Source of the DNA: Gongronella butleri
Lineage: Eukaryota; Mucoromycota; Mucoromycetes; Mucorales; Cunninghamellaceae
Assembly (NCBI GenBank): GCA_025201375.1
Contig: JAIWZP010000001.1
Coordinates: forward strand, 496,001 to 560,000
DNA length: 64,000 bases
Direction of reading: 5' to 3'
Shown here one piece after another: positions 23,784-35,753 of this stretch. The position numbers were made by a program, and so were the translations under genes. Numbering within the stretch: position 1 is the first letter of the stretch; every line of letters starts with the position of its first letter. Under the pieces are notes generated by a model. The model searched no databases and had not been told where the DNA came from. It saw nothing but the letters and a program-made list of their open reading frames with translations.

Positions 23784-24660
23784 ATCTTGCCTTTCATATG
23801 CCAATTGCCTCTTATGACAACGCTCTTTTTTTTTTTCGTTTTCTTCGTTTTTTTCTTGTAACACTACCGCGTTTCTTTTTCTTTTTCCATCATCCATCCC
23901 CCTCCTCCCCTTTTTAAGCATCCTCTATCTATCTCTACCTTTTGTACCCTTTAATTTATATTGATTCACTACGAAACATTGCATCTTTTTTACCTCCCCC
24001 TCTTTCTTTCTACCCCCCCCCCATTTCACCCCCTTTTCCCCTTTTCCCCGCTTTCTGTACCACCTTTTCCCCTCTCCCTCCTCACGTACATGGAATAAAA
24101 TCAACGTACTTTTTTTTTTTTCTTTCTCACATGTCGCGTCCATTGATCTGTTTTTGTCTGTTTCAAGAGCAAAAAGAGCTGGATTAGAAATGGAAGATAC
24201 ATCGTCAGTTGTCAAGGCCTGCAAAAGAGTTTGTGTATCGACAGTCGCGGAAATTTCTCAATCTGGGGAAAAAGCAAGCAAACAAATGGCTTGCAATAAG
24301 CTTCTCAATGCCCCTTTTTCAAATGTCAGATCCATCACAATGGGAAACAACAAATAAAAAAAGGGGGGCGTTTAAACCTGCCTGGCAGTGGCGCGACTCC
24401 AAAAAAAAAAAGGGCTCGGGGCAAATTGCGACCCTTTTCAAACTATTTTTTACGCGTTCTGAGCACGCGCGGGCTTTTTCATGCACGGAAAAGCGCAATT
24501 GACACGGCGTGCCACTAGGTGGGCTTCGTTGCATCGTTTTTTCCCTTGCCTTCATCGCATCCATTTGCCTTTTGCCGCTTTTTTTTTGTAAGTTTCTCTC
24601 TTTTTCTCCCTTTTTTTTATTTTTTTTATTTTTCAGTGTTCTGTGGATGCTCTTGACGCC
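23784..24660. other. Intergenic region with a probable 5' UTR intron
   Basis: Pyrimidine-rich 3' flank of the coiled-coil gene (to about 24.15 kb), then the leader of the next gene. GTAAGT at 24588 and TTTTCAG ending at 24636 define a probable 49-nt 5' UTR intron placed 24 nt before the ATG at 24661. Confidence 0.5.
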
Positions 24661-25783
24661 ATGCCTGAGCAACCACAGCAGCCACAGCAGCAGCAGCAGG
24701 TGCACGACGATGGCCGGCCGGCACCACGGCACCACAGCACAGACGACGTGTCATCAGTTTCGTACCACACGGCCAAACCGGCAGTGAAGCCCATTGCGCG
24801 CATTCCGGGCAACTTTAACGAGCCATGGGAGATTTACTTCGACCCCAATTACACGTTTTTCGGCGGCACGTTGCTAGATCACCAAAAGAAAAAGCACCAG
24901 ATGGACATGTTGCACGCCATGTCCATACATGGCAAGTATCTGCATTCGCATGCGCCACCCAGCAGCAACGCTATCCAATCCACGACAACGACAAATGCAG
25001 CCTCGTCGTCGACCTCTGCCCCGGGTGGCCCACCGTCCATGGAGCCGACACTGCCTGTGCAACTCATGCAGCAGGTGCACCAGCAGTATTGCCGCGATTC
25101 GCTGGAAAAAATGCACGAAACGGACGTTGAGGAGTGGCACACGCCCTCGACAGCGAGCCCCATGCACAAGGTACCTGCGCAATCGACGGCGCAGGACGCA
25201 CTGGACGCCATTGAAGGCGACCTCGAGCGGAAAACGTCAAAAGACGCGTCGTCGCAAGATTCCGAATTGATGCCCGCGCCGCAAAAGACCATGACCGCAC
25301 GTGAACGGCATGTCCGCCTCAAGCTGCTCAAGCTGATCCGCACAAGCGCACTCGAGGATAATCTGTCGTCGCCTTTTGCCCTGTCGGAGCTCGATACCAC
25401 AAGCATGGCAAGCAGCGCAGGCGGCAATCGCAGCGCAACCACGCCAAATTCGGCGCGCAGTGGCTCGGGCCAAAAGAGGGCACTCACATTGAGCTTCTCC
25501 CCTCTGCGTAGTCTGTCCATGCGCAGAAAGAGCAATCACAACGACACAAACAACGCAAAAAACGCAAAATCTCACACCCTCGCCACGCTCGCCAACAATA
25601 ACAACCACCACCATCGCTGGCACGAAAAGGCAGAGGCACTCAAGCGGCATTGCCAGGTGTCCACCTCGGAGGTCGATCTGTTCTCCCAAGTATACGACGA
25701 AGAAAAGAATTCCAGCTATTTTACAGAGGAAATTCCTCAAGGTGCATTGCTCGACGGGCAACGTGTTTCCAGTGCCAATGGCC

Positions 25784-25816
<33 letters not shown>

Positions 25817-26781
25817 ACGATCATGTCTGCGCCAGCGCAGGGTCCGCGTCACTTGAGGCAAAATCGTCAACAAATGGAAAGGGCCCCGCAAGAAAGCGAT
25901 CGCTCACCAAATGTCGCCTGTCGTTTTTGTACTTTGTGTGCGGCTTTTTGTTCCCGCCATTGTGGATCATCGGCGCCATGTACACACCGCCCGACAAGCG
26001 TCGCCAATCGCCCTCGGGCAGGCGCATCGATCGCATGTGGAAACGATGCTCACGCATGGCCCTCGTCTCCTTTTCTCTCGGCATGGTCATCATTCTCATT
26101 GCCGTCCTCGCCTTCAAACCAGAGGCACTCGGATGGCGAAAATCATGGAATGATCAGAATTCTGCCGAATTGTACGTCCCTTTGCACCCAACGCGTGGCC
26201 ATGGTGGCAGACACGCACCACCTCCTTCACATGGCGCGCAACCATCACCACCACAGCGACATCCATCCCAAGGTCCACCATCATCGCCACCACCACCACA
26301 AGGAAAAGATGGAAAAGACGCGCCACCACCACCGCCCAATGCAGCACCAACGCCCGCACCTCCTCCAAAGGATCAACCAGCGCCGCAAAAGGGCCAGCCG
26401 CCCCCTGAAAAGGAGAAACCAAGAGGTCAAAAGCCAAAAGAACCGCCAAAACCACCAAAAGATGAGCCAAAACCGCCAAAGGACCAGCCTGCACCGCCTC
26501 CACCACCACCTCCGCCACCTCAAGCACCAAAGAATGAGCCGCCGCTCGCCGCAAAACCATCCAAAGATGAGCCGCAAAAGCCGGCGCCGCAGCAACCACC
26601 CCCTGCGACCAATAATCCCCCGCCAAAACAAGAACCAAAGCCAAAAGTAGACACACCGCCGCCAGGCACGCAAGCGCAAGAGAAGCCGGCTGCAGCAGTC
26701 CCGCCTGAAAAGCCAAAGCAGGCAGATGCAATGCCAAAAATCCCACCTGCCGCCGTGACCGCAGCAGTCAAACCCCCCTGA
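24661..26781 (+). CDS. Two-span membrane protein with proline-rich C-terminal tail (706 aa)
   Basis: Single coding exon from ATG 24661, 24 nt after a likely 5' UTR intron acceptor. The N-terminal 415 residues are mostly Ser/Gln/His-rich, with one conserved-looking stretch (IPGNFNEPWEIYFDPNYTFF, about 49-68). Two hydrophobic segments follow: about 420-441 (LSFLYFVCGFLFPPLWIIGA) and about 466-485 (MALVSFSLGMVIILIAVLAF), separated by a short basic loop. The first has the GFLFPPLWIIGA motif found in fungal membrane proteins of unknown role. Residues about 505-706 are a low-complexity tail of PP(K/P)D and poly-proline repeats that could bind SH3, WW or profilin partners. Both termini would lie on the same side. 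Function unknown; the poly-proline tail suggests signalling or cell-wall/cytoskeleton coupling, as inference. Confidence 0.75.
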
Positions 26782-29700
26782 AGCACAGCTTAAATGTACA
26801 AACAATAAAAAATGGTTCATTTTTTTTTTCTTTTCGTGCAATGCATTTTTTCTTTTTTTGTCGCGCAAAAAGCACGGAAATACGATTTTGAGCGTAGAAT
26901 CGCCTTTTGCATGACCAATTCCGCGAGATCGCTGTAGCTATCATCTCCGAGGCGAGCAATTGTGCCGCCTTGAACGTTTTGCCCTTGTCATGACCCATTG
27001 GTGTTACGACAATGCTGACGCCAAATCACCATTTGAAGTTTTACGCTTGTTTTTAGGTAGAATTTTGATGTTGAACCCGCCACTGAAGTCTTGACACGTC
27101 TTTTGTTGGCACTACAATGCTCTGACACGTCTTTGGCGTCGGTGACAATCCTCGTGAGTGCAATGCTCGAGCGTCGCACGCGTGTTCAAGCTTGAAAACG
27201 AGAAAATATCAGTCATTGGCGTCGTGTAACGAAAGCCAGCCAATCACCACCCGCTTTTAAACTTTCCAAGTGTATTATTGGCTCGGATATTCGGTGGCCG
27301 AATTGCCGAAAACAGACGATTTGTGGAACCAAACACTAAAATTGTCATGTTACGGCCATACGACTATGAAAGCGCCAGATCCCGTCCGATCTCTGCAGCG
27401 ATCCATAGTACGGCCTGGTTAGTACTGCAGTGAGAGATCATGCGGGAATACCAGGTGCTGTAATGTTTTGTTTCATTAATTTTTTTTTAATTTTTTTTTA
27501 TTGGAACGTTAGTTTTCTTGAAAACAATAAAGACAAGGAAGCTTTGATGCAGATGTTGTGATGAGAGAACTGAGTGTGTGGGAGTGTGTGGTTTAAAGAG
27601 GGTAATTGGGAGGGATGGCGTTAATGAATACGGCAATCGGGGCGATGGTTCGTCAAAAAAGTATGGTGGTGCAATTTAGACGTTAGGATGTGGATAGGGT
27701 GGGTTGGACTGAGTGGAGGGGAGGAGTTTGGGGAGGAAGGTTAATGGGATGTGAGTGCTGGTAGATCATATGCACAAGACATAATTGTAAATGTTTTTTT
27801 TTTTTTAGGTGTTGTAATTTTTTTTTTTTTTTTTACTATTTTTTATCTTTGTGTGCAGCGCTTGGTCCCGATGTGTACAGCGTGGAATGAATTGGTCTTG
27901 CTACTTGCTTTGCTCCCTGGCTGGTCTGTTTTTTTTTTGATGGGCGACGTGTGGCAAAAGAATAGATGAAAAAAAAAATAAATAAATTAAAGTAAAAAAC
28001 GATTCTTTTTTTCCTTTAATCATTGGCGCGCTGCTTTTCCTCTTTCGTTTGTGGCATTTACCTCTTGCATCGTCGTTTATATCGCGCTGGCGCACACACG
28101 CCTCCTCTCCATCTCTCCCACCCGCCTCTATGTTTTAACCTCTCCCACAGCTTCTTATTTTTTCCTAATGTTGCTTGTTGCTGCAGTGTTAGTCCACTAT
28201 TGTTTTGTCGATAATTGTGACCATGCACGTGGCTGCCCACGATCAAGCTCTAACTAGTGTTTTAGAGGTCGTTGAGGGTGTAGAAACTCGTGGCCATGTT
28301 CAAAATTGCATGTCCAGTTGCTGGATTTTGAGTATTTGACGATTTGGCTCAAAATTTGCAATTTGTTCTAATGGATGAGCTTTAAAAACTGCTTGAATCT
28401 CCATTTTGTTCCGCTTGCCGATGCAAATTTAATATAGAATCGTGTAAAGTACTCACGTGATGTCTCCAATCTTATCACGCGTCTTCACCGGCACATCATT
28501 GAGCACGAGGAAACCCACGAGACAGAGTTATGTGCCTCGCTTGTCGTGGATGTTCAATGACCCGGAATAACGTGTTTTTTTCAGATGGGCGAGTGACGGC
28601 ACGCTGGAGGCAAAAAGAGACGCAACGATTTCGCAGCGCCGAGCCGCCGAGCTGCTGACCCGACATGACGATGACATGAGCCGCTGACGTGTTGCGGGCG
28701 ACGACCCATGGAGCCATGGTTATGCAGAAGCAAAATCCTTTGGACAGCGCCACGACAGCTATCCTGTCTGCATGGATCCCCACCGCCTCCCCAAATTCTG
28801 CAAAAAACGCAATGATGGACGCCCAAAAGATGAAGGCAATCCGGGGTTTGCAGATCATTGGTACAAATGTCGTGCTTTACGTCTTACTACAGCCAGTGCG
28901 TGGAACTAACATTTTCTGGAAGCTAACGGAAATCGTCTTCCCACGGTGCATTGACCATTTGATGAACTTTGTTCAGCATCATCCTACACTTGCTGAATGT
29001 CCTCCATGTCTTCCACCATCTTTGTCTCCCTCTTGGCGGCGGCTATTTACCGACACCAATGACGCCCACGATCACCTCGCCCATCTCCAAGGCAATCTAT
29101 TCAAACTCGCGCGACCGAAAGCGCGAATGCGACACCATCAATCGGCACCACTATTCCCCGCTCCCCTATAAATTATATCCCCAATATCTTCTATCTTGTC
29201 TCTCCCTCCATATTTCCCCTAACCCATAGCAAAACAAAATTGCCATCGTTTAATGCCTGCTTTGGAACCTCCATTTGCCTCCCTTTTACCATTCTTGTTC
29301 TTTTTACTGCCTTTCTTTTTTTTTTTTTTTTTGTTTTTTGGCTAATTTGTCGACAAATGTTCAACAAAACAAATATTGATATTTTCAAGTGATTATTCCA
29401 CGCTTTCTCGTTCAAATGAGCCCACTGTTTGCTGCATTGTGAGCACAGGATGGCATGCAATAACGATTTTCCAAGGCGTACAGTCGACAATACGAACATT
29501 GCGCCAGGTCCTAAAATCGCCATGCTATCCAACCTCATGGCAATTACACCTCATGCACAGACAGAAATGCTCTAAAAACCATAAGTTCATTGGCTAGTTT
29601 CGGTATAAATTTGACGTCGTATTTTCGGCTCAAGGTCATCTCCATGAAAAATCCCAGTATCTCCGAGAAACACACACCATCAGAAAGATCATGGCTCATT

Positions 29701-30365
29701 GCACACGAAAACAATGGTGATCAATGTAAAAGGTGCTGTTTTGACATATTTTGATGCTGGTCAAACATAATAATGGTTTCGTCGCCTGAAAAACCGCGTC
29801 GAACGTCGTGTAACACGCGCCTATTCCTTACCAATTTCATGCACATTGAGCCTCACTTGCTACTGAGCGCGTCGGCGGGGTTTTATCGACGCGTTTTTGC
29901 GGTGAAAGTCGCGTTTCAAGTTTAATATTAAATTGGCGACTGCTCGTCGACGAGTGTCTGGAGTGCACACTTTTTTCACGACTTTGGTGGTTTCTCGCCA
30001 TGATTCATAAACGTGGGCAAGTTTGACGTAAGCCTGATGACCAATTTTTTCCCGTTCTTTGTCCGTCGTCGATTTTTGCTTTTTTGTTCCATTGGCTTTT
30101 GACGGCAGTAAATTGAGCCCCACTCTGGATATCGACATTGCCATTGCGTGCTGCGATGCGTTTCGCCGCGCTTTGCAACGGCCGATTAGGCAAGTTTGAT
30201 CGGGATCGGGCCATTGTAACGCCAGAAAATGTCAAATTTAAGCATTTTGACATTTTAACGATAAAGACACGCAGAGCGACACATTATTTTTGAAGAAAAC
30301 CAGCAGATAGCCTTTATGAATGGATATAAGGATGTGAAAAAGTAAGATGGGGAGGGGGAATGGGA
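26782..30365. other. 3.6-kb intergenic region
   Basis: Contains diverged sequence near 26.9-27.4 kb that may be repeat-related, a G/T-rich stretch at 27.5-27.75 kb, a weak microgene candidate at 27,836-28,070 (see findings), pyrimidine-rich sequence with a TATAAAT-like motif near 29,165, and an inverted repeat-family copy at 29.6-30.25 kb. No secure gene. Confidence 0.5.
29600..30250 (-). repeat. Dispersed repeat family, inverted copy
   Basis: The reverse complement aligns with the 40.7-41.0 kb copy over several blocks in the same order: an AAACTTGC...GAGAAACC block, GTCG(A)CGAGCA, a TTTAATATTAAA/TTTAAGATTTAA block, AAAAACGCGTC, CCGACGCG, and GCGCGTGT followed by a CGACGT...GCGGTTT block. 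Aligned by eye. Confidence 0.65.
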
Positions 30366-32988
30366 CTACAGATAATGCGATGTGGGGCTTGGGCTGATGC
30401 TCATGGCCATCATGCCTGCTGACATATTTTCCTCGTCCTCTTCATCTTCGTCTTCATCGTCGGACTCGTCTTCGTCATCGTCGTCGTCGGCGATCCATTC
30501 AAAGTAGATGCCATCAATGTACTTTCGGCTGCTTTCCAGCTTGTATGGGTCAAAGGGGAAAAATGTCTGCACAGTGTGGAGCAGGTTCTTAACACCGAGG
30601 TCATTCATGGCGTCAAGATTGACACCGGCAATCAGCATGTCCTTGTTCTTCTCCATGATCGAGTAAATGTACATGAAACTTGTTTCGTGGCTGATTTTGG
30701 CAAATTGGCGCACGACGGGCACAGAGCACACTTTAAGCGGGTACAGGCGATTCATGACCAGGCGCGGCATGTTGCGCAAACCGTGGCACCATTTCTTGTC
30801 GCCAGAGCCGAATTGTAGAGTCGAATAGTCCATTTCGTCCGAGGTGTCCGCGATTTTGCCATCGGATACGGTCGACGCGGTGCCATTGGAGGACGTGGCG
30901 TTCATGGGCTGGTCATTGTCGTCGATGAGGGCGTCCAGGCTGTCGTCCTGCACCGTGAGGTCACGCCACCTAAAGCAAAAGATGTACATAACCGCTTGCA
31001 GTGTCGCATAAAAGATCTCGTAGCGCTCGGCATTGACGGTTTGCGACACGTCGTCGATACCATACTTGACCTCGTAGTGGTCAAGCAGCTGCTCACAATA
31101 AGAACAGAGCACGGCAACCGTCTTTTGGATGGCGGCAGGCTCCATAAACTTGGCGCGCGCAACATAGGACGAAACGTACGCGGCAGCAGCAATACGATTG
31201 ACGCTGGGCCGCATGGGATCGGTGATCAGCTGCAGCAGGTGCTCGAGAAAGTGGTCGGAAAAGTGCGTGTCCATCGAGCACATGTAAAAGATCAAAAATT
31301 GCGTATAACGTGATTTTAGCGTCTTGATCACCGTGCGGTCAAAGGATTCGAGCAACACATTGTACATGTCGTGGCGCTCGTCGGATCCTTGCTTTTTGGC
31401 AACATGTGACAGCACCAGACTCATCATCGAGTCCAATTTGCGCACCATGGATCGCACTTTGCGTTGTTGCTTGGTTGTCATTTCCTTGGGCCGCTCTTCA
31501 TCTTGTTCTTCGTCGTCGTCATCGTCACGCCCATAGTCGCTGTCGACGTCGGAATCGTCGCCATTCATGTCGCCGTCCTCCCCAGATTCGCCAGACTCGC
31601 CGCCGAGATCTTCCATGTCACTGTCCACTTCGCTTTGATAGTCATCGTCAAAATTCATATTGTACGTGTCGAATTCTACGTCGTCATCCAGCTCGTCCAT
31701 CTCAATCTGGATCAGTGACTATCAAAAAAAAGAGAAAAAAAGGGCAAGTCAGCATCCAAAATCGACAAAAATGAGCCCATTGGATCTTACATCGACGCGG
31801 ACAAGGTGCTCGACAAGTAAGGTCATGATCTGCTTCTGAAGTACAGGCACATAGTTCATGATTTGCACGAGATTATGAACGTATGCGGCGTGGTCGGCGG
31901 TGCCACGCTTCTTGTAGGGCAAATGGCGCTGGATGCACACATACAGCGAGTTGTACGAGGTCGGAATCAGTTTTAGCACATCCTGGATGGCTTCGTGGTG
32001 GCGATCATACGCGACCGTGCGCGTCACGACGGCATAACTCGGCATCTTGGCGCCTAAAAAAGCAAAAAAAAAGGAAAAAAACAAGTCAAAACGAGTCCAA
32101 AGGCCAAAAAAAAAGGGGGAGCATACGATATCGGAAGCCCTCGACGAGCTTGTTGAGCACGGGGACAACGTAAAAGGCGTGTGCAGACACGAGGTTTTCA
32201 ATAAGGACAATAAAGGCATTGACGAAAATGCGGGGCCGCACGGCCCAGTCGATTTGGAGGACGACATTGACGAGATCGAGGCAATCCTTGTTGAGCTGAG
32301 ACACGCATTGCGACAGGCTGATGAGCCAAACATACAGCCGTGCAGACGAGGGCGTGTCTGCCGTGGTATACTTTTTGGAAAGCTCCGTGATCAGCTCATT
32401 GTACCTTAGCTTGCGTCCCTATCGTTCCAATGAATGCCTGAGTGAGCCCATTCCGTACAACATTGCACCTCCTTGCCGCAGCTCTCAGATGCCTCTCCTT
32501 GACTTTGCCACCATATACACACACACACCAAAAAAAAAAAAGAAAAAAAAATCGCCTCCCACGGCCATTCCACCCACACAATGCCCCACGGCCCGCCTTT
32601 TAAAAGTGACCAGCAAGGCCCCACGACCATCCAATGCCAGGCTTGCCGCAGGTTGTCTCGTTGTAAAATAGAGATCCAACGGATCTAGCGACAAAAAGGC
32701 AAAAAGTTGACCGAGGGGTCGCCTTGGGTGCGTTGCCAAATTTCGCAGAGTCTCTCTAGAGTGCTAGTGAGCGTGCTTTACCTGTGCATATTCTCGTAGG
32801 GCGCCTTGGATATACGATTTCATCATAAGCTTCAGGTGGTTCAGCTTTTCGCGGGAAAGGGCTTCCAAAGGCTCGTCTTCATGGTGTAGCAGCGACTTGT
32901 TTTTGCTGCCATCGAGGGAATCGCCTGCGACCATGCTGTTGTCGGTCAGGGGATTCATGAGAGGTGCTGCAGCTGACGGGACGGGCAT
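30366..32988 (-). CDS. RRN3: RNA polymerase I initiation factor Rrn3 / TIF-IA (4 exons, 704 aa)
   Basis: Rrn3 binds Pol I and recruits it to rDNA promoters in the nucleolus. Exons 32988-32782, 32418-32127, 32053-31791 and 31718-30366 join in frame. The acceptor of exon 2 could instead lie 9 nt downstream (same frame). Family motifs appear in order: AVRPRIFVNAFIVLIENLVS-type HEAT helices, YVHNLVQIMNYVPVLQKQIM then LVRVDSLIQIEMDELDD, a long acidic serine/aspartate loop (about 262-335), IAAAAYVSSYVARAKFMEP, RYEIFYATLQAVMYIFCFRW, MNRLYPLKVCSVPVVRQFA, and TFFPFDPYKLESSRKYIDGI near residue 637. A second acidic tail (about 655-685) closes the protein. The length is somewhat above the usual 620-650, explained by the acidic loop and tail. 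The gene is divergent from the Crz1-like gene 2.8 kb away. Confidence 0.92.
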
Positions 32989-35753
32989 ATTGGTGGAGTG
33001 AAAACAGCCTTGCGTATGAAAATCAAGAAGAAAAAGGGAACAAAAAAGTTACAAGAACAAAAAAAATTTTCTAGGCGTGGCCGTGCAAGCGGGATTTCAA
33101 ATCCCCGTGCATGGAAAATGCCGCCAGCCAGTGACGAGCCCCTTTTGCATTGACCTTGCCACTTTTTGCCAGTAAAAAGGGGTCCAAGGGGTCCGCCGCA
33201 GCCTGCATGGCTAAATTTTTGAAAAAGTCATGGTGGCCACACGTCATGAATTCTTTGAAAAAGACACAAAACGTGTACTAAAGGAAAAATTGCTGCGCGC
33301 GCTCAAAATGCGATGAACACATAAAAAAATGTAAACGAATAAGCGGCAGCCCATTGAATGTCGACGGACTTGGAGACATTCAAGAGGCACGGGAGCCTCT
33401 CCACGATGTTGCTTTCAAAAAACAAATTGGATCAACAGGCACCGAGCATTGACAAGATTTGTCAGCATTTTCTGTCAAAAAGCTGATTTCTCCCCCAATG
33501 GGACTCTCAGCATCGGAATCAGACGCGCAACAAACACTTGGCATGATTTTTTTTATATTACGAGAACCGTCAAGAAGGGGGCTGTCCACGTTTTTTGCTA
33601 TAATGACTCAAAAATCCGCAAAGCTCATCAAGACGCGCGGCGATTCGCGCACATCACGCGTTTTTTTTTTCGATCACGAGCACCTACAGTTGTGCACCAT
33701 CGCGCACTTGGGAATGACGCGCTTTGCAGCGAAATCCGCTCGTTCGTCATCGAGCTGTCTGGGGAATGAGTCAAAAATGGACGGCTTTTCACTTTCAGAT
33801 GCGCTTTTCTCGGCAACAAGCGAATGGATCACCGGTCGGATGGCGGTGCAATGGAAGTTTCCATTCGCTTCCCATTGTGAATACCAGGTAGTGCGGCATT
33901 CAATTCTCTCTTTTCTTTGAAAGGTCGGATTTTGCCACATTTTGATAAAAAAGCGGCATTGCTGATGAACAGTGCGACGCTTAGACGCGCCTCGATGGGC
34001 TCAAAAAGAAGAACAAGCTGCACGTTCTACCATTGTGGCATGGCGCTGGAGGTGGTAAGATCACAAAAAGTGAGGTGCATGGACCCCCCATGGAAATTTT
34101 TGCGTAGAATTGTGTTTAATGCTTTGCTACCAAGCAACAGTGCGCCATGGCTGATAAACCATTGAGGCGTTTTGATTATGCGATCCAACATGACCAAGAA
34201 GTGTTGCAAGCTTGTGTCGGGGCTCCAATGTTTGCTATTCTTTTCCCCATTTAATTCTCCGCTTTCGCCACACTTTGCAATTGTATGCCTATCCTTGCAT
34301 AATGCTCAGGCCAGTGACGGGCGCACTGGCACACGGAATCGAGATGAGGCCGCGTGGCAGAGTCTGGTTTTGGGAAAACGACTTTTTGACAGAATGTTCC
34401 GTTGTTGTGCACCATATAACGCGTCATCTTTTTCTGGACAAGCCAGACGCGTCACTGCTTTGCCTCTCCTTTTTTGTCCTGTCCTTTAGCCACAATGGGC
34501 GTTCCGCCCCCCTCTCCACATGGGCCCAAACACTCGTGTGAGTAAGCAAAGCCAATTGGTGGGGCCACGGCGTTTCAGACTCAGACGCGTTGCCCCACAA
34601 TCTTTTTTGATTTTTAATTTCTTTTTTTTTTACCAAAGCCCATCCGACGGGTTATCTTGTTTCCATCGGCCGAGCCCGTCATCATTTTATGTGTCGCTTT
34701 CCATGCCTGGCGTGTCGCTCCACACAGACTACATTGGAAAAACTCCTCCCCATGCTTTCCAAAAGCTACAATGACAATCGTGTCAGACGGTTGCACAATG
34801 GTCGTACGGCCAAGGGCTTGTACAAATAGGTCCGCTTGCTCTCTTCTTCTGGCACTTTTTGTAAATCGGGTGTCAACTCTATTTGCGCACGCCATCTCGG
34901 TCACGGCACCACCGGATTGGCTCGCACGGTGGACCGAGTCCTGCCGTCTTCCGCGACGAACAATAAGGCGCTTATTTTTTTTGAGCAGATCACTGTACAA
35001 CAATCAACAAACCCAAAAAATCAAGAAAAAGAGAAAAAGATCAAACGACCCCCGTCGTCTCATTCCCAGAAATGGAGGGAGCCGCCTCCCTGGGATTCCG
35101 CGGCCGTGGTGCAAAAGAGAAAAAAAGAAGATATGTCGTGAATTGCGCCACCCGCAATGGGAGTGCAAGGATCAAAGCAGCCCGTTCATCGTTCCGCCCC
35201 CTCCCCCCGGAGGAAACTAGCATGCGTCATACCAAAAAGTCAAAATAGGGGGATGAGGCGGGGCCCGACAGGGTGTTCCTTGGAAATTGCAGGGTTGGGG
35301 GAGCAACTAGAATCGGAGAGACCAAGAACCTCATGTCAAAAAAGGAAGATGCACTTTGTCCTGGCTACATTTGGTCATCGTCCTTCGCTTCCACCTTTCC
35401 GAGCCAATTCAGACCCATTGTCTGGCTGCTTTGTGCAACAATGACCTGGTTTCCCTGGACCACATTGAAAAATGCCCATTGGCAGCACTCCTCGTGATTG
35501 GCCCTGCCTCGTCCAAAACACGTTTGTCGACCAGATAGCAACAAAAAGACACCTCAAATGGGGGGTGCAAAATAGTCAGCATCGAGTCAGATCATCCATG
35601 GACCATATAAATATCGGGTTGCTTCTTGCTTCATCTCCTTTTTTTTTTTTTTGATCATCGTTTTTTTTATTTTTTATTTTTTTACTCTTTCTCTTCGTCT
35701 GTCGCGTGTCCTGCGAACTACCTCCTTGAATTTTAAAGCGTTTACAACTTGCG
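32989..35753. other. Divergent intergenic region between RRN3 and the zinc-finger gene
   Basis: About 2.8 kb. The part from 33.2 to 34.2 kb looks like a very diverged copy of the dispersed repeat family (a GGATCACCGGTCGGATGGCG block near 33,825). A small candidate exon pair lies at 34,520-34,829 (see findings). A TATA-like box sits at 35,606-35,613. No other gene recognised. Confidence 0.45.
35606..35613 (+). promoter_or_regulatory. TATA box of the Crz1-like gene
   Basis: TATAAATA, 141 bp before the first-exon ATG at 35754 and followed by a pyrimidine-rich leader. Confidence 0.5.

Noticed and set aside
28689..29171. Plus-strand frame of 160 codons
   Set aside because: No recognisable motif; the C-terminal half is pyrimidine-rich leader-like sequence.
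34614..35003. Minus-strand frame of 129 codons
   Set aside because: Composition is plausible in part, but three frames are open over the same stretch, there is no domain, and its end is a poly-K artefact.
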